Part shown: one piece after another, positions 1 to 8,590 of the stretch
How positions within the stretch are numbered: position 1 is the first letter of the stretch
How the letters are laid out: every line of letters begins with the position of its first letter
Assembly (NCBI RefSeq): GCF_002796605.1
Contig: NZ_CP024923.1
Location: 2,046,001 to 2,110,000 of the forward strand
From: Sphingomonas psychrotolerans
GTDB taxonomy: Bacteria; Pseudomonadota; Alphaproteobacteria; Sphingomonadales; Sphingomonadaceae
Direction of reading: 5' to 3'
Length of the DNA: 64,000 bases
Translations under genes and position numbers: made by a program
The notes under the pieces: generated by a model
Told to the model about the DNA's origin: nothing
The model's database searches: none
The model's input: only the letters and a program-made list of their open reading frames with translations

Positions 1-1737
1 GCGAACAGCTTCACGCTCTACGACGGCACCAACATCATGAAGACCCGGACGGTCGGCGCACCGTTCCAGTTCAACAGCGGCGACGCGACGAAGCAGCGTA
101 CCGACAGTTTCGTCTACGCGCTGAGCGGCAAGTGGAACATCGGCGAAAAATTCAAGCTCGCCGCCGACGCCGCGTATCAGAAGAGCGAATTCAACACCGC
201 CTTCCTCGCAATGCGCACCACGCGCGTGGCGAATTCGGTGTTCGTCGATTTCAACCAGGGCGGCGGCCTCACTGCCTTCCAGTTCGACAACAACCTGCTG
301 CTGCGCGATCCGGGGCAGTGGAACGTCGGTGAACTCTACGACAGCGCCAATCGCAACAAGGGCAATGCCTGGACCGCGACGATCGACGGCGACTATGATG
401 TCGGATCGTTCCTCAGGACGCTCAGCTTCGGCGCGCGCTATGACAAGCGCAATGCCAGCGAAGCCTCGCGCGCGCAGGACGCGCCAGGGCTGAACCGGCC
501 GTTTTCGTCGCTCGACCCGGGCTTTCGTTTCTACAACAAGCCGTTCTTCGACGGCCGGTCGAACGTGCCGCGAAGCTGGGTGGTGGCGAACGGCTATTAT
601 CTGTTCGATCATGCCGACGATGTCCGCGCGCTCTATCGCGGCACGGTCGACCCTGGCATCCAGACCAGCGACACGCTCGCGCTCAACGAGAATTTCAACA
701 TCGGCGAGACGACCTGGGCTGCGTATCTCCAGGGCGACTTCGAGCTCGGGCCGCTGAAGGTTCAGGCAGGCGTGCGCTACGTCAACGTCAAGACCGACAT
801 GAACTTCCTCGACTCGATCTCCGGCGACGCGACCTCGGCGTCGGCGAGCACCGACGAGTTCCTGCCGAGCGCGACGTTGCGCTATGACATCACCGACAAT
901 CTCCGGCTGCGCTTCAATTACGGCAAGACGCTGCGCCGCCCGAACTTCGTCGATCTCAACCCGAACCTGACGCTGACCGGCGATCTCACCAATGTCGGCT
1001 ATGGTTCGGGCACCGGCGGCAATCCCGCCCTCGCGCCGACGCGGGCGACCAACTACGATGCCGCGCTGGAATGGTATTTCGAGAATGACAGCGCGATCTA
1101 CGCCACGCTGTTCCGCCGCGAGATCGATGGGCTGGTCGTGCCGTTCCGCAGCATCGAGCAAGTCACCGGGACGGGGCTCAACACCACGACCTTCATCATC
1201 AACCGGCCGACCAACGCGTCGGAAGGCGTGCTGAAGGGCGCGGAAATCGGGCTGGTCTATTTCCCCACTTTGCCCGGCCTGCTCAACGGGCTGGGCGTGC
1301 AGGGCAGCGTGACCTTCCTCGATTCGAAGCAGAACATCCCGATCCAGGACGCGGCGGGCGCAGTGACCGGCGAAGTCGAGACGCCGTTCTTCGGCGTGTC
1401 GGATCTCTCTTACAACGTCACGCTGGCCTATGATAACGGTCCGGTCGGCGCGCGGCTCTCTTACGTCTGGCGCAAGGAGTTCCTCAACAACAACGAGGCG
1501 TCGCTGTTCGCCAATCCGATCGGCATCTGGCGGCGCCCCGAGAAGAGCCTCGACCTCCAGCTGACCGCCAAGGTCAACGACCGGCTGGCGGTCACGCTGG
1601 ATGCAGTGAACCTGACCGAGGAATTGAGCCAGTCTTATTATGCCTTCGGTGACGCGGGGGGGCCGGACACTCATAATTTCGGCTCGTCGGTCCTCGGGCG
1701 CACTTTCGCGCTCGGCCTGCGTTTCTCGTTCGACTGA
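1..1737 (+). CDS. TonB-dependent receptor, C-terminal part (5' end outside window)
   Basis: The frame is open from the first base, so the visible 578 codons are the C-terminal part of a larger outer-membrane receptor. The protein is a run of alternating amphipathic strands with aromatic girdles, for example YLQGDFELGPLKVQAGVRYV and LRLRFNYGKTLRRPN. It ends in a classical last barrel strand, RTFALGLRFSFD, recognised by the BAM machinery. The LRRPNFVDLNPNLTL segment, with N and P near the periplasmic turns, is typical of the large sphingomonad and Caulobacter TonB receptors that import oligosaccharides. The plug domain and TonB box are not in view. The GH43 arabinanase starts 20 bp downstream, then an MFS sugar symporter, so the likely substrate is arabinan oligosaccharide (inference from context). 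An ATG at 37 is internal and is not the true start. Confidence 0.9.
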   Translation, partial: ANSFTLYDGTNIMKTRTVGAPFQFNSGDATKQRTDSFVYALSGKWNIGEKFKLAADAAYQKSEFNTAFLAMRTTRVANSVFVDFNQGGGLTAFQFDNNLLLRDPGQWNVGELYDSANRNKGNAWTATIDGDYDVGSFLRTLSFGARYDKRNASEASRAQDAPGLNRPFSSLDPGFRFYNKPFFDGRSNVPRSWVVANGYYLFDHADDVRALYRGTVDPGIQTSDTLALNENFNIGETTWAAYLQGDFELGPLKVQAGVRYVNVKTDMNFLDSISGDATSASASTDEFLPSATLRYDITDNLRLRFNYGKTLRRPNFVDLNPNLTLTGDLTNVGYGSGTGGNPALAPTRATNYDAALEWYFENDSAIYATLFRREIDGLVVPFRSIEQVTGTGLNTTTFIINRPTNASEGVLKGAEIGLVYFPTLPGLLNGLGVQGSVTFLDSKQNIPIQDAAGAVTGEVETPFFGVSDLSYNVTLAYDNGPVGARLSYVWRKEFLNNNEASLFANPIGIWRRPEKSLDLQLTAKVNDRLAVTLDAVNLTEELSQSYYAFGDAGGPDTHNFGSSVLGRTFALGLRFSFD

Positions 1738-1757
1738 TCGGACAGGAGACAAGGACC

Positions 1758-2771
1758 ATCCGCATCTTCCGCCTCGGCTACCTGCTCCCGGCGTTGCTCG
1801 CCGGGGCATCGGCTCAGGCACCGGCGCAGACCAGCCCGTCTGCGCCGGCATCGCTCAACGCGCGCCTCGCCGGCGACATCGCGCAGGTGCACGATCCCGC
1901 GATCATCCGGCAGGGCGACAGCTGGTATTTGTTCACGACGAGCCAGGCAGGCGCAGGCAAGGGCCTGATCCATATCCGCACCTCAACGGATCTCGCCAAA
2001 TGGACGCGCGCCGCGCCCGTCTTCGCCGAGATGCCGGTATGGGTGAAGGACGCGGTTCCCGGTGCGGCCGGCATCTGGGCGCCCGATGTCCACTTCGCGG
2101 GCGGCGAATATCGCATTTATTATTCGGTCTCGACCTTCGGCAAGAACCGCTCCGCGATCGGGCTGGTGACCACGCCTTCGCTCGACAACCCGGTCTGGAC
2201 CGACAAGGGCCCGGTGCTCCGATCGAGCCAGAAAGACGATTTCAATGCGATCGACCCCAATGTGTTCGACGATGCGCAAGGGCGCCAATGGCTGGCGTTC
2301 GGCAGCTTCTGGTCGGGGCTCAAGCTGGTCCGGCTCGATCCGAAGACGGGGCTGCGTTCGGCCGAGGACACCAAGGTTCACGCGATCGCCCGCCGCCCCA
2401 GCCCGGGCGCGATCGAGGCGCCCTTCGTGATCCGGCGCGGCGATTTCTATTATCTGTTCGCGTCGTTCGACTTTTGCTGCCGGCGCGCGGCCAGCACCTA
2501 TTACACCATGGTCGGCCGTTCGAAGGATCCGACGGGTCCCTATCTGGATCTGAAGGGCAAGAGCATGATGGACGGCGGCGGGCTGCTCGTGCTCCACGCC
2601 GAGCTCGACCGGAGCAAGCGCTTCGTCGGGCCGGGACATGTCGCGATCCTGCGCGAGGCAAAGCAGGATTACATCGTATACCATGCTTATGATACGCAAC
2701 GCTCCGGCGTGCCGACGCTCCGCATCCAGCCGCTGGGCTGGACGGACGACGGCTGGCCGGTAGCACTCTGA
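1758..2771 (+). CDS. GH43 family endo-1,5-alpha-L-arabinanase-like glycoside hydrolase, exported
   Basis: Five-bladed beta-propeller hydrolase of family 43, predicted to cleave arabinan backbone after export. Numbered from the start proposed here, the catalytic base lies in VHDPAII (Asp46), the pKa modulator in AIDPNVFDD (Asp166), the acid in GAIEAPFV (Glu220), and the family His in GPGHVAI (His294). GIWAPDVHF is the usual blade-2 motif. The start is odd. The only conventional in-frame start is TTG at 1794, which has no ribosome site and removes the basic end of the signal peptide. Placing the start at ATC 1758, behind AGGAGACAAGG, gives the normal signal peptide IRIFRLGYLLPALLAGASAQA. Either a rare ATC start is used or an ATG was mutated or misread. 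The gene is 20 bp after the TonB receptor and 27 bp before the MFS gene, so it is probably co-transcribed with both. Confidence 0.88.
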   Translation: MRIFRLGYLLPALLAGASAQAPAQTSPSAPASLNARLAGDIAQVHDPAIIRQGDSWYLFTTSQAGAGKGLIHIRTSTDLAKWTRAAPVFAEMPVWVKDAVPGAAGIWAPDVHFAGGEYRIYYSVSTFGKNRSAIGLVTTPSLDNPVWTDKGPVLRSSQKDDFNAIDPNVFDDAQGRQWLAFGSFWSGLKLVRLDPKTGLRSAEDTKVHAIARRPSPGAIEAPFVIRRGDFYYLFASFDFCCRRAASTYYTMVGRSKDPTGPYLDLKGKSMMDGGGLLVLHAELDRSKRFVGPGHVAILREAKQDYIVYHAYDTQRSGVPTLRIQPLGWTDDGWPVAL

Positions 2772-2798
2772 ACAAGCCTTCAGGAGAAGAACAAGCCC

Positions 2799-4109
2799 AT
2801 GCCAGCCGTTCCCGTTCAACCCCGTGCCGGCGCCTCGGGCGCGGGCGCGCCCTATGGGGCCGCATTGTCGATGCTGGCCACATTGTTCTTCATGTGGGGG
2901 TTCATCACCGTCATCAACGGCACGCTGCTGCCGCATCTGCGCAGCGTAATGGTGCTCAGCTACGCGCAGACGACGTTGATCGAGAGCGTATGGTTCATCG
3001 CCTATTTCGTCGCCTCGATCCCCTCGGCCAAAATCATCGAGCGGATCGGCTACAAGAAATCGATGGTCACCGGGCTGATCGTGATGGCCGTGGGCGCATT
3101 GATCATGATTCCGGCGTCTATGCTGCTCTCTTATTACGTCGTGCTCACTGCGATGTTCATCATCGCATCGGGCATCGCCTTGCTCCAGGTCGCCGCCAAT
3201 CCCTATGTCGCAGTGATCGGCCCGGCCGATAGCGCGTCGTCGCGGCTGAACCTCGTCCAGGCGTTCAACTCGATGGGCACTACGCTCGCGCCCTTGTTCG
3301 GCGCCTATCTGATCCTCGGTCGCAGCGTCTCGGGCACCACCGAAGGCGGCGCGGCGGCGCTGACGATGGAGCAGCGTCTCGCCGACGCGCAGACGGTGCA
3401 GCTTCCCTATCTGATCGTCGCGGTGGTGCTGATCGTGCTTGCCGTCGTGATCGCGCGCTTCAAGCTCCCTGCGATGGGTGCCGCGGTCTCGCGCCACTCG
3501 CGCGAAGCCCGCAAGAACCACTCGCTGTGGCAGCACCGCAACCTCGTTTTCGGTGTGCCCGCGATCGCGATCTACCTGATCGCCGAGATCGGCGTCGGCA
3601 ATCTCTTCGTCAACTTCGTCTCACAGCCCGAGATCGGCAATCTGACCCACGAGCAGGCTGGTCACTATCTCTTCCTGCTGTGGGGCGGGATGATGGTCGG
3701 CCGCTTCCTCGGCGCCTTCCTGATGCGCTCGGTCAAGCCCGAGACGGTACTCGCCGTCGCCAGCGCGCTGGCCTTCGTGGTGATGATGATCACCACCTTC
3801 GCGCACGGCCCGATCGCGATGTGGTCGCTGATCTCGGTGGGTCTGTTCCACTCGATCATGTTCCCGACGATCTTCACGCTGGGCATCAAGGGCCTCGGCC
3901 CGCTGACCGAGGAGGGTTCGGGCCTGCTCATCATGGCGATCGCCGGCGGCGCTCTGGTCTATTTTCAGGGTGAGTTCGCCGACGCTTACGGTCTCCAGAC
4001 CTCGTTCATCATCTGCGCGATCTGCGAGCTCTACGTGCTGTTTTATGCATTGTGGGGATCGAGGGTCACCAATGCGCTCGCCGACGAGCCGGCGACAGCC
4101 GCCGAATAA
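2799..4109 (+). CDS. FucP-family sugar:proton symporter (MFS)
   Basis: A 436-residue inner-membrane carrier of the major facilitator superfamily, closest by eye to the FucP/GluP (L-fucose, glucose/galactose) branch. The first helix FFMWGFITVINGTLLPHL is the FucP signature. IERIGYKKSMVTGL is the cytoplasmic loop 2-3 motif, and QVAANPYVAVIGP followed by SRLNLVQAFNSMGTTLAPLFG is diagnostic of the family. About twelve hydrophobic helices span the whole length with no extra domain. It lies 27 bp behind the arabinanase gene and is the third member of the + strand polysaccharide operon. The likely cargo is L-arabinose or another monosaccharide released from pectic side chains (inference). It ends 6 bp from the convergent GntR gene. 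Confidence 0.9.
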   Translation: MPAVPVQPRAGASGAGAPYGAALSMLATLFFMWGFITVINGTLLPHLRSVMVLSYAQTTLIESVWFIAYFVASIPSAKIIERIGYKKSMVTGLIVMAVGALIMIPASMLLSYYVVLTAMFIIASGIALLQVAANPYVAVIGPADSASSRLNLVQAFNSMGTTLAPLFGAYLILGRSVSGTTEGGAAALTMEQRLADAQTVQLPYLIVAVVLIVLAVVIARFKLPAMGAAVSRHSREARKNHSLWQHRNLVFGVPAIAIYLIAEIGVGNLFVNFVSQPEIGNLTHEQAGHYLFLLWGGMMVGRFLGAFLMRSVKPETVLAVASALAFVVMMITTFAHGPIAMWSLISVGLFHSIMFPTIFTLGIKGLGPLTEEGSGLLIMAIAGGALVYFQGEFADAYGLQTSFIICAICELYVLFYALWGSRVTNALADEPATAAE

Positions 4110-4115
4110 GAGGGA

Positions 4116-4904
4116 CTATCCCGCCGCGGTCTCGCGGCGGGAACCTCTGGTGAGTTTGAGCTTGGGGGCTTTGCTGCGCGTCGTATCCAGAAACGCCATG
4201 TCGACCAAATGCGCCATCGCCGCGTGCGCACCCTCGGGGTCGCTCGCCGCGATCGCGTCGAACACGCGCTGGTGATCGGGGACCGGATCGCGGCGCAGCG
4301 GGCTGTTGCGCTGCTTGAAGATCGTCGTCCACGCCACCGCCGCGCTGACACTGGTGGTGAGCGAAGTGATGAACGGATTGGCCGAGGCTTCGAGCAAGGC
4401 GGCGTGGAAATCCTGATCGGCGATCCGCCCCTCCTCCACCGCGAGCGTATGCTTCTCCATGCCCGCCAGCGCTTCGGCCATGCGCTCCAGCTGCGCGTCG
4501 GACCGCCGGTCGGCGGCCAATGCCGCGGCTTCGGGCTCGAAGATCTTGCGCAGCTCGAACAGGCTGAACAGCAATTCGTCGTCGGGCTCGAATTCGAAGA
4601 TCCACGACAGCACGTCGGGATCGAGCAGATGCCATTTCTCGCGGTCGCTGACCCGGGTGCCGGTGCGCGGGCGGCTCTCGACCAGCCCCTTGGCGGCGAG
4701 GATGCGCAATGCCTCGCGATACGCGGTGCGCGAGACGTGGAGCCGGTCGCTCGCGGCCACTTCGTTGTTGAGTATCTCGCCGGGCTTGTAGCGCCCCGAG
4801 ACGATCAGGATGCCGAGATCGCGCGCGATCGTCCCGTGCAGGCGCAGCGATTTGCGCCGCGCCCGGACGTTCAGCGGTTTGGCAGTCTTGACCTTTGCAA
4901 CCAT
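4116..4904 (-). CDS. GntR/FadR-subfamily transcriptional regulator (FCD domain)
   Basis: A 262-residue repressor-type protein. An N-terminal winged helix-turn-helix (about residues 22-88) contains ASDRLHVSRTAYREALRIL and the wing GLVESRPRTGTRV. An all-helical FCD ligand domain follows (about 105-245). FCD metal/ligand residues are visible in DQDFHAALLEAS, DHQRVFDAI and AAMAHLVDMAFL. It is the last gene of the - strand importer/GH51 operon, 44 bp downstream of the arabinofuranosidase stop, so it probably controls this locus in response to arabinose or a derived sugar acid (inference). The 3' end of the coding sequence contains a strong GC hairpin at 4120-4141. Confidence 0.9.
   Translation of the reverse strand: MVAKVKTAKPLNVRARRKSLRLHGTIARDLGILIVSGRYKPGEILNNEVAASDRLHVSRTAYREALRILAAKGLVESRPRTGTRVSDREKWHLLDPDVLSWIFEFEPDDELLFSLFELRKIFEPEAAALAADRRSDAQLERMAEALAGMEKHTLAVEEGRIADQDFHAALLEASANPFITSLTTSVSAAVAWTTIFKQRNSPLRRDPVPDHQRVFDAIAASDPEGAHAAMAHLVDMAFLDTTRSKAPKLKLTRGSRRETAAG
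4120..4141. terminator. GC-rich hairpin between convergent operons
   Basis: CCCGCCGCG and CGCGGCGGG form a perfect 9-bp stem around the loop GTCT. It overlaps the last codons of the GntR gene and lies 11 bp past the symporter stop. There is no T-run on either side, so intrinsic termination is uncertain. Its position between two convergent transcripts fits a bidirectional attenuating hairpin. Confidence 0.35.
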
Positions 4905-4948
4905 CGCTCGATCCTAGCGCTGCGAAGGGGCCGGGTACAACATAAGGA

Positions 4949-6457
4949 TCATTGCGGCCACGTCACGAACACGTTCCACGAAAGCGGCTTGAGCACGGCG
5001 CGGAGAACACCTTCCTCGAACCCGGCGCGTGGATGTGCCGCCGGCGCCACTTCGTCGGGCTCCTCCTTGCTGTTGATCGCCTTCAAATCCTCATGATGCA
5101 GTTCGTGCGCCTCGCCGAGCATGCGCGCGCCCATGCCGCGAAGCTCGACGTCGAGCGTCATCTCCTCGTCGAGGCTGCGGTTGAGCGCGAACACCGTCAA
5201 GGCGCCGGTATCGGGATCGTGGAGGATCGAAGTCACCAGCATCGGCGCCGATGGATATTTGCCGGCGGAGAAGCTGTCGGTGACCACCTTGGCGCGCAGC
5301 ACTTCGCCGCGGCCCCAGCGGGCCGCTTGTGCAAAGGGATGGAAGATCGTCTGGCGCCACGCCGGCCCGCCGGTCTCGGTGAGGATCGGCGCGATCGCAT
5401 TGACCAGCTGGGCGAGGCACGCCGATTTCACTCGATCGGCATTGTTCATGATCGTGATCAGCGCGCCGCCGATCACCAGCGCGTCCTCGAAATTGTAGAT
5501 CTCGTCGAGCAGGTCCGGCGCCTGCGGCCAGCCGGGTTTGCGCAGATGCTCGCCGTGATGCGATTTGTACCAGACGTTCCACTCGTCGAGCGACAGCATG
5601 ATCCGCTTCGAGGACCGGCGCTTGGCGGCGATCGCATCGGCAATGGCAGTCACTTCGGTGATGAATGCCTGGAGATGATCGACCGCGGTCAGATATCGGG
5701 CGATGTCGTCATCGTCGTTGCGGAAATATTGATGGAGCGAGATGTAGTCGACCTGCTCGAAGCAGTGGTCGAGCACGGTATATTCCCACGCCGCGTAGGT
5801 GGGCATGTCGAGATGTGAGGAGCCGCAGGCGGCGAGCTCGAGCCCGTCGCAGGTCCAGCGCATCATCTTGGCGGTCTCGGCGGCGACCCGGCCATATTCC
5901 TGCGCCGTCTTGCTGCAGGTCTGCCACGGCCCGTCCATCTCGTTGCCGAGGCACCAGAATTTGATGTCGTGCGGCGCCTCATAGCCGTGGCTGCGGCGCA
6001 GGTCGGAATAGTGCGTGCCGCCCGGATGATTGCAATATTCTAGGAATTGCTGCGCCTCGGCCGGCCCGCGCGTCCCGAGATTGACTGCGAACATCGGTTC
6101 CAGCTCGGCGAGGCGGCACCAGTCGATGAACTCGTTGGTGCCGAACTGGTTGGTCTCGGTCGAACCCCAAGCGAGATCGAGGCGCACCGGCCGCTCCTCC
6201 TTCGGCCCCACTCCGTCTTCCCAATTATAGCCCGAGACGAAATTGCCGCCGGGATAGCGCACGATCGTGACTCCGAGCTCACGGGTGAGATCGAGCACGT
6301 CGCGGCGGAAGCCGTTCTCGTCCGCGGTCGGATGGCCGGGCTCGTAGATGCCGCCATAGACGCAGCGCCCGAGATGCTCAACGAAGGTGCCGAACACCCG
6401 CCGGTCGAGCGAAGCGACAGTGAAATCGGGATCGGCGATTACGCGGGACTTGAGCAT
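4949..6457 (-). CDS. abfA: Alpha-N-arabinofuranosidase, GH51
   Basis: A 502-residue intracellular-type exo-enzyme that releases L-arabinose from the non-reducing ends of arabino-oligosaccharides. It has a retaining mechanism: acid/base Glu173 in WCLGNEMDGPW and nucleophile Glu292 in LSLDEWNVWY. Other family landmarks are GTFVEHLGRCVYGGIYEP near the N terminus and VRYPGGNFVSGYNWEDG. No signal peptide is visible, so it should act in the cytoplasm on imported oligosaccharides. It starts 13 bp after the stop of the sugar-binding lipoprotein gene, in the same operon as the ABC importer. Length and motifs are normal for bacterial GH51. Confidence 0.95.
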   Translation of the reverse strand: MLKSRVIADPDFTVASLDRRVFGTFVEHLGRCVYGGIYEPGHPTADENGFRRDVLDLTRELGVTIVRYPGGNFVSGYNWEDGVGPKEERPVRLDLAWGSTETNQFGTNEFIDWCRLAELEPMFAVNLGTRGPAEAQQFLEYCNHPGGTHYSDLRRSHGYEAPHDIKFWCLGNEMDGPWQTCSKTAQEYGRVAAETAKMMRWTCDGLELAACGSSHLDMPTYAAWEYTVLDHCFEQVDYISLHQYFRNDDDDIARYLTAVDHLQAFITEVTAIADAIAAKRRSSKRIMLSLDEWNVWYKSHHGEHLRKPGWPQAPDLLDEIYNFEDALVIGGALITIMNNADRVKSACLAQLVNAIAPILTETGGPAWRQTIFHPFAQAARWGRGEVLRAKVVTDSFSAGKYPSAPMLVTSILHDPDTGALTVFALNRSLDEEMTLDVELRGMGARMLGEAHELHHEDLKAINSKEEPDEVAPAAHPRAGFEEGVLRAVLKPLSWNVFVTWPQ

Positions 6458-6470
6458 TCGGGGCTCCGCT

Positions 6471-7778
6471 TCAGAGGTTGTCGAGCACGGCGTTCACGCG
6501 GCGCTCCATATCGGAAAGGGTGCGATCGATCGGCTTGGCACCGGAGATCGCCGCCGCGGCCTCGGTGCCGACGATCGTCTCGATCGGGAACTGGCGACGC
6601 ACGTCCTTGGGCAAAGGCTGCGCGGTGGTGGCGAGGATCGCGAGATTGTCGCGGTGCGGCAATGCGCGCCATTCGGCACTCTGGATGATCGCCTGAAACG
6701 CGGGCAGATGGCCGGTCCGCGCCCAATGCTTTGCATGGGTTGCGAAGAATTTGAGGAAGCGTATGGCGGCGGCGCGCTGCGCAGGGCTGCGGCGGCTGTT
6801 GCGCGGCATCACCCAATTGTGCCCGTCGGCAAAGGTGGCTTCGCGCTGGAACAGCCGGGGATAGGGCATGACGGTGTAGCCGCCATTGGCGAGCGCACCG
6901 CTGGTCTTGCGCGATTCCGCGTCGAAGGTGCCGACCATCCAGGTGCCGACGAGAAACACGCCGCCGTCGCCACCCAGGAACCCCGACACCGCGGCGCTGT
7001 AATCCTGGTTCTTGGTGGTGAAGTCGCGATCGTAGATCGTCTTGAACAACTGGATCGCGTTGCGCGCCTCCGGCGTACGGAAATTGGCGCGTCCGCCGAC
7101 AAACGGCTGGCCGTTCTGCTGCATCACGAAGGTGTAGAAGTTGCGGGTGAAGCCGGCATATTCGTTGGCGGCGCCCTGGACGAGATAGGGTTTTCCGGTG
7201 CGCGCGCGGAACTGCTCTGCCTGCGCGAACAGTTCTTGCGGAGAGCGCGGCAGGATCGGCGTGCCGTGCCGCACCAGCCCCGCTTTGCGGAACAGGTTCA
7301 TGTTGATGTGCCACAGCGGCGCCCAGGTATCGATCGGCAGACCCCAGGCATGGCCGTCGACGGTAACGGCAGCGCGCGCGGCGCCGGTGAAACTGGCCGG
7401 CGGGGCGCCGATCGCGGCAAGCTCCGCATCGAGCGGCTCGAGCAGATTGCGTGCCTGATAGTCCGGGATCACCGAGCCATGCATCGTCACCAGATCGGGG
7501 GCGTCGTTGGCCGCGAGCTGCGCGGTCAGCTGGTCGTAGCCGGGCCAGAACACGATATTCTCGACCACATCGATATCAGGATTCTCGGCCTCGAAGCGAT
7601 TGATCATCGCGGTCATGATGCCGCATTCGCCCTCGGCCCTGGCGATGTCGGTGACCCGGCCATATTCGGCCTCGCATGCGCCGAAGAAGCGCTGGATCAC
7701 CAGCCGCGTCTTGTCCGGCTTCGCGTCCGTGCAACCGGCGAGCAAGGCCGCCAGCGCCAACAGCCACCCCAGTCTCAT
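6471..7778 (-). CDS. ABC sugar importer substrate-binding lipoprotein
   Basis: Periplasmic extracellular solute-binding protein of the family-1 (MalE/UgpB-like) type, 435 residues. The ATG at 7778 gives a short lipoprotein signal peptide MRLGWLLALAALLAGC with lipobox LAGC, so it should be anchored by a lipidated Cys16. An upstream in-frame extension to 7991 overlaps the permease gene and is not used. ATGA overlaps the permease stop by 4 bp, showing translational coupling. The body includes PDLVTMHGSVIPDY, HAWGLPIDTWAPLWHINMNL and GVFLVGTWMVG, typical of carbohydrate-binding clusters. Co-localisation with GH51 suggests arabinose or arabino-oligosaccharide as ligand. Confidence 0.9.
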   Translation of the reverse strand: MRLGWLLALAALLAGCTDAKPDKTRLVIQRFFGACEAEYGRVTDIARAEGECGIMTAMINRFEAENPDIDVVENIVFWPGYDQLTAQLAANDAPDLVTMHGSVIPDYQARNLLEPLDAELAAIGAPPASFTGAARAAVTVDGHAWGLPIDTWAPLWHINMNLFRKAGLVRHGTPILPRSPQELFAQAEQFRARTGKPYLVQGAANEYAGFTRNFYTFVMQQNGQPFVGGRANFRTPEARNAIQLFKTIYDRDFTTKNQDYSAAVSGFLGGDGGVFLVGTWMVGTFDAESRKTSGALANGGYTVMPYPRLFQREATFADGHNWVMPRNSRRSPAQRAAAIRFLKFFATHAKHWARTGHLPAFQAIIQSAEWRALPHRDNLAILATTAQPLPKDVRRQFPIETIVGTEAAAAISGAKPIDRTLSDMERRVNAVLDNL

Positions 7779-8590
7779 CGCCCCGCCGCCCCGGCCACGG
7801 CCTGGACGATGTATTTCTGGAAGAACAAATAGACGATCAGCATCGGCGCGCCGGCGAACACCGCCTGCGCCATCAGAAAGCCGAGCCCCTCGGTCTGCGC
7901 GAAGTTCATCTGCGTCGAGGCGACACCGACGGTGAGCGTGAACATGTCCTTGTTGGTCGCCGAGATCAGCGGCCACCAATAATCGTTCCACGCATGGAGG
8001 AAGGTGAAGATGCCCAGCGTGGCCTGCGCGGGGATCGTTAGCGGCAGCAGCAGCCTCCAGAAAATCGTGAAGCGCGACGCGCCATCGAGCAAGGCCGCCT
8101 CGTCGATGTCCTTGGGGATCGCGCGGAAATATTGAGTCATCAGGAACACGCCGAAGGGCGCGGAGAGGCCTGGCAGAATCAGCGCCGGATAACTGTTGTG
8201 CATGCTGAGCCAGCTGAACATCTGGTGCCGCGCGATGATCACTGCCTGTTCGGGCACCGCGAGCCCGAGCAGCACCACCACGAAAAGCACGTCGCGCCCG
8301 CGAAATTCCAGCCGAGCGAAGCCGTAGCCGGCAAGCGACGCCAGCACGAGCACGCCGGCGGTCATCCCCAGCGAGACGATCAGGCTGTTGAGGATCCAGC
8401 GGAACACCGCGCCGTTGCCGAACAGATTGCGATAATTATCGAGCGTGTAGCGCCCGTTGAACACCGAGGCGGTGTCCGCCATCAGTTCGCTATTGGCCTT
8501 GAGCGAGAGCGCGAACACCCAGAGCAAAGGCACGAGCATCAGCACCGCGGCAAGCGCCACCAGCGCGACGGCGAGGCGGCTCCGCCTCAC
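7775..8590 (-). CDS. ABC sugar importer permease, MalG type
   Basis: Inner-membrane permease of the carbohydrate uptake-1 class, 271 residues, about six hydrophobic helices. The EAA loop that docks on the ATPase is visible as DIDEAALLDGASRFTIFWRL. The start is GTG at 8590, which overlaps the preceding permease stop as GTGA. The longer open frame running to 9604 is antisense-like noise over the neighbour. The C terminus (LIVYLFFQKYIVQAVAGAAGR) is the usual MalG-type ending. It pairs with the MalF-type permease upstream. Confidence 0.92.
   Translation of the reverse strand: MRRSRLAVALVALAAVLMLVPLLWVFALSLKANSELMADTASVFNGRYTLDNYRNLFGNGAVFRWILNSLIVSLGMTAGVLVLASLAGYGFARLEFRGRDVLFVVVLLGLAVPEQAVIIARHQMFSWLSMHNSYPALILPGLSAPFGVFLMTQYFRAIPKDIDEAALLDGASRFTIFWRLLLPLTIPAQATLGIFTFLHAWNDYWWPLISATNKDMFTLTVGVASTQMNFAQTEGLGFLMAQAVFAGAPMLIVYLFFQKYIVQAVAGAAGR

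Noticed and set aside
1983..3536. 517-codon - strand frame opposite GH43 and the MFS gene
   Set aside because: Arginine/histidine-rich shadow frame with no domain; the + strand genes have full family signatures.
7779..7991. N-terminal extension of the sugar-binding lipoprotein
   Set aside because: It overlaps the permease and would bury the lipoprotein signal; the ATGA junction at 7775-7778 gives the natural start.
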